A DNA stretch of 64,000 nucleotides from NCBI GenBank assembly GCA_954871525.1, contig OX940865.1:5022001-5086000 (forward strand). The letters are read 5' to 3'. The DNA comes from Parietaria judaica. Lineage: Eukaryota; Streptophyta; Magnoliopsida; Rosales; Urticaceae. The translations under genes and the position numbers were made by a program. The first letter of the stretch is position 1; every line of letters begins with the position of its first letter. This document shows positions 22,720 through 35,100 of the stretch, in pieces. A model generated the notes under the pieces. That model had not been told where the DNA came from. It worked only from the letters and a program-made list of their open reading frames with translations, and did not search any database.

Positions 22720-25462
22720 TGTTGGACATGTGTGTCCTTAAACAAGATATTTTATCCCTTTGTAAAAGATTATGACAAGTCGTTGAATAAAGATGATGCT
22801 TATTATGATAATCTTATTATAGTTTCTGGTAGAGTAAAATAGAATGTTTGATTCCTTAGTTCATAAAGGATGCAATTATGTTATTATTATCACAACAGAG
22901 TCAATGCGAGGAAGAATTAATAATCATAATAAATGAACTTAAAATGTCCGTGACCTGATCAACTGGGTGGGAGCCCATTAATCGTATAAGGTCATTAATG
23001 TGACTAAGTGATAATCCTATTCTGGATTTTGTGTGTGTCACACTCACTAGAAGTGCATTAAGTATGAAATGTCTTCATACTGGACTGGACCTGACTTAAA
23101 CTCCGGAAGTCATCATATAAGACCGTCACTGATAACTTGGAGTTGAGTCACTAGTAGATGATCAAATGGATATTCGATCTAAGTCCTGAGTGATCTTGAG
23201 TCCAAGCTGCTGACTTGATTGTTCTTTGATTTAACCGTTAAAGAACACGAAATATTACAGCTGTTCCCAACACTATTATTTTGGGAACATGAGAGTCAGC
23301 AGTAAGGGTAGCTTGGTCATAGACATGGGCATCACACAGCTCTCCTTAGAGTGATGATGATTCCCTTGATTGTCGGTGGTGAGAAGTGAGAGATACCCAT
23401 GCGCAACTTATGAATCGAAACCATAAGTGGGTTACTCATGATATTGCTGACTGAGTCAAGGAAGTAAATACAATGAGGGGCATAACGGTAAAAACCGCCT
23501 GCTCATTTATGAATCATCAAGTGAAAGATCAATAACCCGAATTTGATTGTATCAATGGACACCCTGCTATTATAAAGGGAATAATATATACCGTATCACT
23601 AAAGAGTGCAGCCTTGGGTCTATAGTGGAATCACTTCGAGGTTTGACGAACAACTAGCAGTTCGTTGGAACTTAAGTGATACGGGTCCATGGTCCCCAGG
23701 ATAGCTCCGTAACGGATGATACGTACGTGATTAAAATACATTCTGGATAATGTTTAATCATTTGTCTTGACTTATAAAACTGAAAGGTCTGTGTCAGACA
23801 TCAGATAGTTTTATCGTTGGCGTGGCAAAAGTATCATATTTTGGTACACGAAATTAACTGATAAAAAGAAAGTTAGAATTTAGATTTTCTATCAGCACCA
23901 TGTTGTTGGAAATTAAATTCTAAGCAGCTTTGCTTTTTGAACCAAGTCATTTCGACTTACGGTTAGTGATTTAAGAATTTTCTAAGTTTGTGATCGGTTC
24001 GATAAACGTTGAAATTAAATCACATGTCACGAATTTAAATGATGGTGTGGCACCATGACATTTTTATGTGTGACATTGAGATCAGGATTTATTGATATAA
24101 TTTAATTATTTGGATTTAATTATTAATATCTTATTAATAATTAATTAATAATTAATAGATTTATATTAATAAATGAATATATATATATATATTTATATAT
24201 ATATTAATATGTGTAAATTCGAATTAGGGTTTGTTATATAAAACCCTAGGTAAATTCGAATGGCTTGATTTGGTATTTCTATATTTGCGGCATAAGTACC
24301 AAATGTTTTGGCATTTTGGCAAATCCCTAAAATCAATATTATCCATTGGATCGGTTATGATTTAGTATCAACCGTTGGATTAGGATATTGATGAATTCGA
24401 AATTAATAACTTGGTGACCAAGTTTTATTTTTCGAATTTGATTAATCAATTATATCCGTTGGATCGGTCTAAGATTTAATCTATGCCGCCGGATTAAGAA
24501 TTGATTAATTATATATATATATATGTATATATATTCGAATTACATTTATGGATAAATTCAAAAAATTGTTTTAATAAATTAATTTATCCTAAACTTATTT
24601 GATCCATTAGATCGGTTAAGGAATCATCTCAACCGTTGGATTGAGATAATAAGAATTCGAATTTTATATATATATATATAATATAATTCGAATTTTATGA
24701 TATAAGAAGATAAGATTGGATTTTTGATTTATCTAAATCTTTCTTATTTAATTAAATCCCTAATTAATTATATCCATTGGATTTAGATGAGATTAAATCT
24801 GGACAATTGGATTGAGATAATTAATTATATTTAATTAATGAAATTCGAATTTAGGGAGGGAATATCTCCAAATCGGTTACAGTCTTGAGCCTATAAATAG
24901 GGAGCTCATTCTACACATTTTTCACACCTTTCCCCAGAGAAAAATTCGAACTCTCCCTCTCCTTTAGGGTCTGCGAATTTTCTCTCTGATCTCTTCTTCT
25001 GGTTCGGCTTAGGAGACTATTTCTCCGGAAGCTTAAAAAGAACCATCAGTTAAAGTTTTGCGACGGAGTCCTGCCGGCGAAGCCCACGCTTCGGTACGAG
25101 GATTCCAGGAGAATATCCCGGAAGATCACGGGAGATTCCCTCAGCAACGGCGGAGCCCTGCCCGACTCAGATTGCGCAGCCGAAATCGCCAAACGAGGTA
25201 CGGCCTTATGCATTGGGTCAATAAATGCAAACATTTACTGCTTTCTATTTATTTCCTATTATGACTAGTTTATTAATAATGAGTTATGAATATTAAATTG
25301 CATAATATTTATCAGATCTTGGGATATGGTTATTATCCGATATCCGGACCGTTGTTTGGATAACAAGTTTTCCGCTTTAAAATAATTTTTTAAATGTTAC
25401 CCTGACGGTTCGGACGTATAAATCGTGATAATTATACGGAATCCGAGACGTGATTTCCAACA
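22720..25462 (+). mobile_element. Solo LTR of a long-LTR retrotransposon family (copy 1)
   Basis: Starts TGTTGGACATGTGTGTCC, ends GATTTCCAACA (TG...CA), and is bracketed by a perfect 5-bp duplication CTGTT (22715-22719 and 25463-25467). No primer-binding site or coding region follows, so it is a solo LTR left by LTR-LTR recombination. At 2743 bp the LTR is unusually long. The same family recurs at 33375-36120, 55932-58857 and 58858-61621, and as a fragment at 53391-53752. It contains a TATAAATAG promoter element at 24892, followed by a CT-rich putative R/U5 leader. Confidence 0.9.
24892..24900 (+). promoter_or_regulatory. TATA box of the long LTR
   Basis: GCCTATAAATAGGGAGCTC; the same TATA context is conserved in the other copies (minus strand near 33940-33950 and 56612-56622; plus strand at 61046), supporting it as the family's core promoter. 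Confidence 0.65.
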
Positions 25463-25470
25463 CTGTTAAC

Positions 25471-25620
25471 TATCGAGCTAGGCTCGCCAGAGCTTGTTGA
25501 TAAAGGAATGATTTCCCTCTCGAGCAAGGCTCGCCGGAGTTCGTCGATATAGGACTTCGTCTCTTAAACGAGAAATTTCACTCTTGAGCTAGGCTCGCCG
25601 GAGTTTATCGATCGAGAACA
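25471..25620. repeat. Degenerate tandem repeat, three units
   Basis: CGAGCTAGGCTCGCC-GAG at about 25474, 25520 and 25585, each followed by TT-GT-GAT; unit length about 48-66 bp. Confidence 0.6.
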
Positions 25621-25942
25621 TGAACTTAGAGGATGAGAAAGGCAGAACCTCCGTCACTTACTCTGAAGTTCGACATTAGTCGAATATTTTATATGTCGAA
25701 AAGAGCAAGGAAACATTATACAGATATTTTTCGAGGTCAAGATAGTCCAGAGATTTTTCGAGGTCGAGATAGTCCCCAATATAAAATTAAATTAAAATTT
25801 AACCGCGATTTCCCCTAATAAAAAAATTAAATTAAAATTTGACTTATATACATCACAACAAAAATAAAATATTAAATTATTGCGATAAGTAGAACAAATG
25901 TTCGATTGAAAAAAACTTACCCCTTAATTAAATTGTGTTGCT
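25621..25942. other. Spacer with a 27-bp direct repeat
   Basis: ATTTTTCGAGGTCAAGATAG and ATTTTTCGAGGTCGAGATAG occur side by side at about 25725-25775. No gene supported. Confidence 0.4.
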
Positions 25943-25951
25943 TTATTAAAA

Positions 25952-27219
25952 GGGATAATAGCGGCTAAAGTAGCAAAACTTTCATGATTTGTGTCGATAA
26001 AGGTTCAAACTGGATTTATAGTGGCTAAAGTAGCCAAACTCGGTCAATCGGTGGCAAGCACTAATTCCGTCCAGTCAAACTTAACATCCGTTAGTCTATC
26101 GCCACGTCACTTACACGTTATATCAAACTTTGGGTATTTATGCCGTGATAAAACCAAAGTTTGGGTATTTATGCCGCGATAAACCATTTTATATATTTTT
26201 TGCTTGTTCACGTCATCTAAATAAAAGTTGAAATATTATAGTTTTAGGAGGATTCGAACTCATCACTTTCCCCCTCATAAAAGGAAAATATAACCATCAA
26301 ACAATATTCACTTCACGTTATATCTTGACAAAAAAAAAAAAGAATATGCATAGAAACTTATTGATAAGTGATCATAGTAATAAAAACATATGTATTTTTC
26401 GCACCGAGTTCGGGTTGACTAATTTGAAACGGGGTGAGTTGAGTTTTTCGGACCGAGGTCGAGTTGACTTTTTTGAACGGGGTTGAGTTGAATTTTTTGG
26501 ACAGTGGTCAAGTTGAATTTTTTGTACCGGATTTATGTTGACTTTGTCGGTACGAGTTCGGGTTGCCTTTTTCAGAACCGAGTCGAGTTAACTTTTTGAA
26601 ACAGGGTCGAGTTAACTTTTTCAATCTGAATCCGTTACAAAATATTCAGCCCGACCAAATTCTATAGAAGTCAACCCATGGGTCTGAAAAATTCAACCTG
26701 ACCCCGTTCCAAAAAAGGCAACTCAATCCTGGTCCGAAAAGGTCAACCAACCCCTTTCCTAATAAGTAAATCTGAAACCGCGCGAAAAAACATACGTTTC
26801 TATTACTATGCCACTTATTGATAAGTTTCTATTTATATTCTTATTTTTGTCAAGATATAACGTGAGGTGAATGTGTTTAGTGGTGATGTTGCTCTTATAT
26901 GTGGGGGAAGTGATGAGTTCTAGTCCTACCAAACCCATAATATTTTAACCTTTATTTAGATGATGTCAGCAACCAATTTTTTTTAAATAGTTTATCGCGA
27001 CATAAATACCCAAACTTTGGTTTTATCATGGCATAAATACCCAAAGTTTGCCACGTGTAAGTGACGTGGCGATAGACTAACGGATGTTAAGTTTGACTGG
27101 ACAGAATAAGTGCTTGCCACAGATTGACCGAGTTTGGCTACTTTAGCCGCTATAAATCCAGTTTGGACCTTTATCGACACAAATCATGAAAGTTTGGCTA
27201 CTTTAGCCGCTTTTATCCC
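25952..27219. mobile_element. Foldback MITE, Mutator-like, 1268 bp, nearly one long palindrome
   Basis: Starts GGGATAATAGCGGCTAAAGT, ends ACTTTAGCCGCTTTTATCCC, with a perfect 9-bp target duplication TTATTAAAA (25943-25951 and 27220-27228). The arms match for at least ~440 bp each, including GGCGATAGACTAACGGATG and its complement, the TTTGGGTATTTATGCCG doublet, and a TCACTTCACGTTATATCTTG / CAAGATATAACGTGAGGTGA pair. The centre (26400-26760) is itself built of GGGTTGA/GAGTTGACTTTT words on the left and their complement on the right. It carries no coding sequence. Confidence 0.9.
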
Positions 27220-28035
27220 TTATTAAAATGCATTAAACAAAATAAATAAAAGGTAAACCTTTTTCAAATGTCAAAGATAAACATTTATCTAGTTATTATT
27301 AGACCGATATTAGTTTAGTATACACTACATAAATAAATAAATAAAAAGGAGACTTTTGTCACTACGAATAACAATAACAATAAGTGTAACATACCTGCTT
27401 TCGCATAAAATAGAATACATATTATAAGTTTAAACATTTTTCGTAATGTTTTCTGCGAGAATCACTGTGTAACGCAACAAGGGGATTCAATTAATTAGTG
27501 ATGGCCGTTTCGGACCATAACCCAACCCGTGATCGTGAAGCGCTTAGATTGGGCTGTCAGTCGTCAGAGATGCATCATTAAGCCGGTTAATGAGGAGCTC
27601 ATGCTAGAAATCCTGCGAGGCGTCGTTCGCATGAAGTTTCCACCGAGCAACGTTGAAAGTACTAACAGTTTTGGTGACGGAGAGGACATGAGAAAAGAGA
27701 GAGGACTAGAAGTGGCAGTAAATCTTTCACAACAAAGTCGTTTCTAGTAAAAACCGGCTTGTTTGGACTAAAGACCTGAATAAGGTGTTTGCCACCGTTC
27801 TAAATGACATTGGACTCGAAAGTGAGATTTCTCTAATTTGCATTTTTTTTTTCAATTAGTAAGTGAGTTTTTTTAATTAATAACATTAATAAACCTCGTG
27901 GCTTTTCCTTTTTGCAGACGCTACTTCTAATAAAATTTTAGGGGCTATGCACAATCTTAATTATAAAAATCTAACCCGAGAACAAATCTCAAGCCATCTA
28001 CAGGTAATATAACATATAGTTCTTTTTTACGATAA

Positions 28036-28038
<3 letters not shown>

Positions 28039-28077
<39 letters not shown>
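28039..28077. repeat. (AT)n microsatellite
   Basis: About 20 uninterrupted AT dinucleotides inside an intron of the GARP gene. Confidence 0.9.
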
Positions 28078-28079
<2 letters not shown>

Positions 28080-29539
28080 AGTGTAATTAGTCTAACATGT
28101 ACGTAGACCGTAGTTTATTTATATGCACTAATTATTGATGTCTTATTATTCATTTTGCACGTTTTTCAAATTTTGAATTTTGATATTAATTTTATTGAAT
28201 TATTGTTATTAAGATTGAGAACTAGAAACTGACTCATGATTTATCTTGTGTAGAAATACAAAATTTATCTACAACGCGCTTCAACATCTACGGGACATCA
28301 AGGTGTTTCAGACAAGGGAAAGAAGAGAGCGCTAGAAGATCATGACGTCGGTGATATGTCCGCCTATTCTCATCGAGTGAAGAAGGCTCGGCTTGTTTGG
28401 ACTGTAGACCTTAAAAAGAGCTTTGCGGACTGCGTGAATAAGATTGGACTCCACAGTAAAGATTTTTTCTCTTGCAGTATTACATTTTTTTTTTCGAATA
28501 GAAATTGAATTTCCTAACTTATAACATTGTCTCGGGTTTTTATTTTATTTTCGCAGATGTTATCGGTAAAAAAATCTTAAAAGCTATGGAAGCACTTAAC
28601 TACGACGGACTGACCTTGGAACATATTAACAGCCATCTTCAGGTAATATAATTTTCTTGTTTATTACTGTTTTTTAGTAGTAAGTTATCGGCTAACAAGT
28701 ATATGTTCCTAGACAAATTTTATAACAATAATGTCTTTAATACTTTTTAAAAAAAATTCCTATGTCTTCCAAGTTTTAAATTAAGAAATTGTATTTACTT
28801 ATTATAAGTTTGGTCGATGTAGAAAAAAGAATTTAATTAATTTACATGTATATTTATCAAGCAGTTGTACTTGTGGGTTAATTCATTATACATTACATGT
28901 AGTTCGTTTGAAATCGACGCCTAGTCAATGTATAGTTTGTTTTATACATAATAAATTGATGAGATATTCATTTTGCACGTTTTCAAATTTTGTTATATTA
29001 CTTTTTTTTTAATTGTTATCAAGGCCGGAAACTAGAAATGACTCGTTATTGCTCTTTGTAGAAATACCAAATTTCTGTAAAAGGCGCTTCAACATCTACC
29101 AGAAGTGTTCCATACAAGGGAGAGCCGAGAGCGCTAGAATACATTAATAACATTTCCGCCGATCCTCATAAAGAAAACGCCGTTTTTAGTGCTGGCGACA
29201 AAGGTTCGACTCGAGAACATATCATAATCAATCCTAAGGTAATATTGTTTTCTTGTTAATTACCATATGAACGTATATAATTTGCTCATTCACAAATTTT
29301 ATAGTTTTAATGGCTTTAGAATCCCCATATATATTATCATAAAAAAAAAAAAGCCATATCTTCCAGATTTCAAATTATTAGAGACTTATAGTTTTGTTTA
29401 TTTGTTTCGTCCACGTGGAAGAAAAAAAATCATGATCACTAGTTCAATGGTTAATTTGCACTCATATTTTAATGGATAAGTACCTAATAATTGTGTAAAA
29501 ATTAGAGGATGTACATTACAATATCTATAAACTAATAAA

Positions 29540-29640
29540 GTTGAGATCAGAATTTTTTTTGTTATAAGCGAGTTGGAACCATACAAAAGTATTATTTATT
29601 CGACGAAGTTATTTATTTAACGAGGTCCTATATTTACGTA
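29540..29640. repeat. Dispersed repeat, copy 1
   Basis: GGAACCATACAAAAGTATTA with TTATTTAACGAGG; a related copy lies at about 44320-44520 (GAACCATACAAAAGTATTAT, GATTTAACGATAG). Probably a MITE family; ends not resolved. Confidence 0.45.
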
Positions 29641-30257
29641 GTGTGTATTTTTTTTTTCTTATTGATTTTGTATGTTTTTTATTACTATACTTAATATGAA
29701 CCTTAGAAAATGACTATATATCATGATTATTTGTCTCGTACAGAAACACATAATTTCCATGAATGTTCAAGACGCAGTCAACGAAGATCAAGATTCCGAA
29801 TTAGCCGGAAACGAGGAAGACGACCCTTATCTCACAGCTGTTTCATTGAAGCTTCATGATTTAGAGGAGTTATGCTCGTCTACAATCACTGAAGACCAAA
29901 TAAGCTCATATGATTCTGTATTTGTGAACTTTACCATTTCTTAATCCCGATAATATATTTACGACGAGTTCCGCTACTAATTATACAGGCGCATCATAAT
30001 TTTCTAAATAACAATCAGCCATGCATGTTACGTGTATATCGTACGAAGCCAATCAATTTTCTCCAAGTAATTAACTTTTTTTAATTACTGGATCTAGTGT
30101 GACGATACTCGTTGGTTTAATTGATTAATTTACGAAACTAATTCGTCGAAAGCCGACTACACTCGTAGTAGTATAGTATAGATTTTGTAAATGAATTAAG
30201 ATGAACAAGTTGGAAATAAATGGGAAATGATTTGAGTTATAATTTATCTTGCTGCAG

Positions 30258-30628
30258 ATGGCGGCATCTTCAACTACAACCCACGCGACTTACCCCGACA
30301 CAGTCAACGACTCCGAAGTAGACGCTAATATATGTTCGGATGCAGTCGCCGAAGCTTACTATTCCCGGTTACTTGGAAATATTGAAGACGTCGCTTCCTC
30401 TGACATTGATATTTCATATGAGCATGAGGGTTCAGGGTTTAGTATAGTCAATGTAGATCAAGGTTCTCAACTCGTCCGAAACGAAGACGACGACTGCTCT
30501 GGCATTGCTGCATCAATCGATGGCAGTGAGCTTTCGTGTTTGAGTAGATTCGAGGAAGCTCAGGATTACCAAACGGTGGGAAGCAGAACGAAGCTCGAGA
30601 TTACCAAACGCTGGGGACAGAGACGGAG
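30258..30628 (+). other. Possible alternative last coding exon of the GARP gene
   Basis: After a TTGCTGCAG acceptor, an open reading of ~123 codons (MAASSTTTHATYPDTVNDSE ...) ends at a GAG|GTAAGTG donor, with a further acceptor TGTGCAG at about 30705-30711 and a stop shortly after. Its acidic Asp/Glu/Ser-rich composition and the phrase QLVRNEDDDCSGIAAS resemble AGNEEDDPYLTAVS in the exon at 29744-29944, suggesting the two exons are duplicates used as alternative ends. It has no known domain. Confidence 0.4.
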
Positions 30629-31319
30629 GTAAGTGTTTTTTTATTTCTTATATATATATATATATATTATTCTCATTAACGATATTATTTTTCTCTTCAA
30701 TTATGTGCAGTAGTACCTGAGTGAATATTTCCAACCATTATGCTTTCCTTGACGACGACCTTTGGTCTTGAGCAATTTTGTATCGCAATTTTATGTTATT
30801 GAACTTCCGGTACGAATTCATAAATTACGTAGAAATTCATATTATTATACAGTTCGTTTATGTAGAATACAAACGTTTGGACTTATATAATATAGTTATT
30901 ATAAATTACATCGTAATCCATCGAGTTTCTAACAAAATATCAGGCAATATGTTTGATGATCCAATTTATCACAAGAACCAAGATATAATAAATCTATAAG
31001 GTATATTAATTCATGTATAGCAAATAAATAATAAATCAACACAGAGAATGTGGAGATGACAATCTTATACAATTATTTAAAAAGAAAAACACCAAGTATT
31101 CTTTAATTAGGAATCAAAACAAACCAACAAAAATACCATGCATCACTAGTACAAATAGGCAATTACACAACAGAAAATCAACGTTGTTTAAACATTTAAC
31201 AACGGTAAAATTCCGTTGTGTAAACCAATGTTGTGCAATATTACACAACGAAACAAAAAACCGTTGTCTAAGCTCTCATACCACAACGCATTTACGATGT
31301 TGTGTTAAACCTTCACACC

Positions 31320-31920
31320 GGGGCCTTAATATTACAGCCGCGGCGAAAAATGTTTAGACACCAAATAATTTCCGTTGTTGGTTCATGAGGGATGCTATGA
31401 TTTTTACCTACTGCTACGGCAAAAAATAAATAGCTACGGCGAAATTTCGCGGAAGCACTGCGGCCATAAATTTTTCGCCTAGGCTACATCTAACAGTATT
31501 GCTGCGGCAATATATATTCCGCCGCAGCGTAGAATAAATATTTTGCTGCGGTTTAAACGTTTTCGCCGTGGTCATATGTCGTCATAAAAAATGCTGCTAA
31601 TTTTATTTTGCCGCGGCAAAAACTATTTCGCCGTGGCCATTACAAAATTATAGCTGCTGCGAAAATTGTTCCGCCCTAGCTATATTTACGAGAAATACAA
31701 ATTGCCTACATTTCTCACCGCGGCTATAAAAATTAGGCCGCGGCCAGGATTTAAAAAAAATCACAAATTTTCCGCTAGATTTATTTCTTCGCTGCGGCTT
31801 TTTTATTTTCGCTGCGGCTTCGTTCGTAATAATGGCCTCGGCGTGTTTTTTTCCGCTTCGGCCACTTTTCATTTTCCCTCTGGTCGTAATAATGGCCTAG
31901 GATATTATTTCGCCTAGGCT
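31320..31920. repeat. Left subterminal array of GCCGCGGC-type palindromes
   Basis: Many short units such as GCTGCGGCAA, TTGCCGCGGCAAAAACTA, CACCGCGGCTAT, AGGCCGCGGCCAGG and TCGCCTAGGCTAC, spaced about 25-50 bp in both orientations. Subterminal repeats of this kind are the TnpA-binding regions of CACTA elements; the binding role here is inference. Confidence 0.75.
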
Positions 31921-32191
31921 AATTTATATAGAAAAAAATCCAAAAATAAAAACGTATTAAAAACGAACCAATTGTAACAATATCCTTCAACGAGAATTCC
32001 AACTAAAATAAACATGCAACAATTATTCAATCCCATAATTTAACTGCGCATAATTGCAACAAAAATAAACGTCAATGCAACAATTATCCAATCACATAAC
32101 TTAACAGTGCATAACGAACATTTAGCAAATCTAAATTACTACAAAACTTAAAAATTGAACTCAACCACTGCCTCTACGTATTGCATCGCTT

Positions 32192-35100
32192 CTAATCTAA
32201 CCTCGTCAATTTGGCTTGAGAATACGAATCCTTCTTCTTTACAAGCCATGAAATGCTATGCATAATAATATCTCGCATGTGGCGCATAACGTAATAACCA
32301 CACTCAAAATTTTCCGGCTGTTTCGGAGATTCTCGCGCGTTATAAAATATTGTTCGTGAGCTCTCATTCATCCGAACATTCTTGTGTTGAAGCTTGAAGT
32401 CTTGGAGAGCCCTACAATATACATACAACATACACCAACATAGTTTGGACAATTAACATTTTAAAAACCGACCGAGTTATCAATTCACAAAAATAGTAAA
32501 ACATATACAAAACTCACATTGTTATGGCCTCTTTGAGCTCTGGAAATATATCGCCGCCTTTTAGAGGATTAAAAATAATCACTAGATCTTTGTAAGGAGC
32601 GATCACCACGAGAATCCAATGATTATTGCCACCATTGTACGGCATGAGCATTGTGCGGTCCGTCTCGCATTTGTCAAGCGCGTTGTATATTTCTTTGGCT
32701 TGCGTGTTTAAATTTTCTGTGTTTACGTAGGCGAAAGGTTCTATAAAACCTATTTTTACCTTCCTATCATCAACGTTCTTGTTCATTTTAAGCCAACTGC
32801 AAAGGATATATAAGGTTTGTTAAAAAATGACATATTAGAATATCTTATAAATTATTTAATTAAACAAAGAAAAAAAAACATAGATGTAAAGAAGACGTAC
32901 CTCATGTAAATTGATATCCATGTTGCGCCTATTTCTTTGAAACTTATCATTTCGTACATGTCGGCAAAATCGATCGGGTAAATTTTATGATATGTACCTT
33001 TATTGTTCTGGATTTGTACACTGAGTATGTTATTGGTATTCAACATCTTTGCATTGGCGTACTTTGCAAGCCACTTAAACGTAGGCAAAATGCCTTCCAA
33101 CGAAATACACTCTTCTCCTTTCATCGTAGGCATGCTTACATCTTCGTGTTCTGATATTTTTCTATGATGAGGCCCGCGACTATATTTAGTTGTATCATTT
33201 CCAACTAATCTCCTCGGCCAAGCAAGAAAGGTATTAAGGCCATCTCCAACTGTGTTGATCCCGAACGACGGAATTGGCACGGGCGATTTCTTTGATCTGA
33301 CCTCGGTAATGGATACCCGTACATTTTCCGTGCCTAGTTCTACAGAATGAACCGTATCCGTCGGTAGACAATTCTGTAGGAAATCGATGGTATCAAGTCG
33401 ACTTCCTTACCACGATAATAGCCTCCGGGCCGTCCCGGTATCATTTAAAAATTCATTTTAAAGCGGAAATCCTGTTATCGGACCGACGACACGGATATCG
33501 GGTAACAATCAAAACTGAGATCTGATAAATATTTCGAATTAAATATTTTTATATTCATTATTAATAATCTAGTCGAAATAGGAAACAAATAGAAAGCAGT
33601 AAATGGTCGCATTTATTTACCCAATGCATAAGGCCGTACCTCAGTTGACGATTCCGGCTGCGCGTTCTGAATTGGGCAGGGCTCCGCCGATGCTGAGGGA
33701 AACTCCCGTGATCTTCCGGGATATGACTCCTGGATTCCTCGCTACCGAAGCGTGGGCTTCGCTGGCAGGACTCCGTCGCAAAATATAACTGAAGGTTCTT
33801 TTAAAGCTACCGGAGAAAAATATCACCTAAGCCGAACCAGAAAAGAGATCAGAAGCAAAAACTCGCAGACCCTTAGAGAGAGAGGGAGAGCTCGAATTTT
33901 TACTCTGGGAAAGGTGTGTTGAATGTGTAGAATGAGCTTCCCTTTTATAGGCTCAAGCTGTAACCGATTTGGAGATATTCCCTCCCTTTATTCGAATTCT
34001 CTTAATTAAATATAAATAATTATTTCAATCCAATGATCCAGATTCAATCTCATCTAGATCCAATGGATATAATTAATCAGGGATTTAATTAATTGAATAA
34101 TATAAGATAAGATCATACCATATATTTTTCGAATTTTATTATATATATATATATATTCAAATTCGAATTTGTTATTGATTATCTAGATCCAATGGTTAAA
34201 ATTAAATCTTTAACCAATCCAATGGATCAAATCAATTAGGGATAAAGTCAAATACCCTAGGGTTTTATCAAACCCTAATTCGAACTTTTATCCTAATATT
34301 TATTCGAATTTAATATCATATATATAATGTTAATTAATTTCTAATCCGACGGCTTAAAGATAAGATCTCAAAACCGATCCAACGGACAGAATTAATTAAG
34401 CTAATTCGAAATACCTAAACTTGGTCACCAAGTTTCAATTTCGAATTACTTTAGGGTTTGAATCAATTATCTCAATCCAACGGTTGATACTCAATCATGA
34501 CCGATCCAATGGATTAAATTGATTTCAGGGTTTTTGCCATTATACCAAACCTTTGGTATTTATGCCGCAAAAATAAAATCTCTCAAGATTGGTTATTCGA
34601 ATTTATCTAGGGTTTGTTATACTCAAACCCTAATTCGAATTACACATTTGATAATACATGAAAATATATTATTTATTTATTAATATAAATCCTTTATTTA
34701 TTAATTATTAATAAGATATTAATAATCAAATAATCATATCATATTAATAAATCCTGATCTCTTTATCACACATTAAATGTCATGGTGCTACACCATCATT
34801 TAAATTCGTGACATGTGATTTAATTTCAAAGTTTATCGAACTGAGTCATAAACTTAGAAAATCCATAAATCACAAACCGTAAGTCAGAATGACTTGGTTC
34901 AAAAGGAAAAGTTGCTTAGAATTTAATTTAGAACAACATGGTGCTGTTCTAAAATCTAAATTCTAACTTTCCTTTTATCAGTTACTTTCGTGTACCAAAA
35001 TATGATACTTTTGCCACGCTATCGATAAAACTATCTGACGTCTGTCACAGACTTGTCAGTTTTATAAGTCGAGCCAAATGATTAAACATTATCCAGAATG

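Larger units (their letters stand above)
27494..30740 (+). pseudogene. Type-B response-regulator-like gene with two tandem GARP domains, frameshifted
   Basis: Exons inferred from GT-AG borders: about 27494-27821, 27918-28003, 28254-28455, 28557-28642, 29062-29238, 29744-29944 (stop 29942-29944). The first exon reads the end of a receiver domain, VMAVSDHNPTRDREALRLG then, after a frameshift near 27550, CIIKPVNEELMLEILRGVV with the conserved KP. A further frame change near 27730 precedes the first GARP (MYB-like) domain, RLVWTKDLNKVF ... NLTREQISSHLQ. A second, ARLVWTVDLKKSF ... GLTLEHINSHLQ, follows in exons 3-4. Each domain is split by an intron at the same residue and both split exons are 86 bp, so the second arose by exon duplication. 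Exon 5 repeats the KY-I ... ASTST ... RALE start of a third unit. Type-B regulators are cytokinin-responsive transcription factors. The two frameshifts and missing 5' receiver half make a functional full-length product unlikely; a GARP-only product is possible. Confidence 0.75.

Noticed and set aside
25991..27180. Two near-identical ~62-codon frames, + and -
   Set aside because: They are the mirrored arms of the palindromic element 25952-27219.
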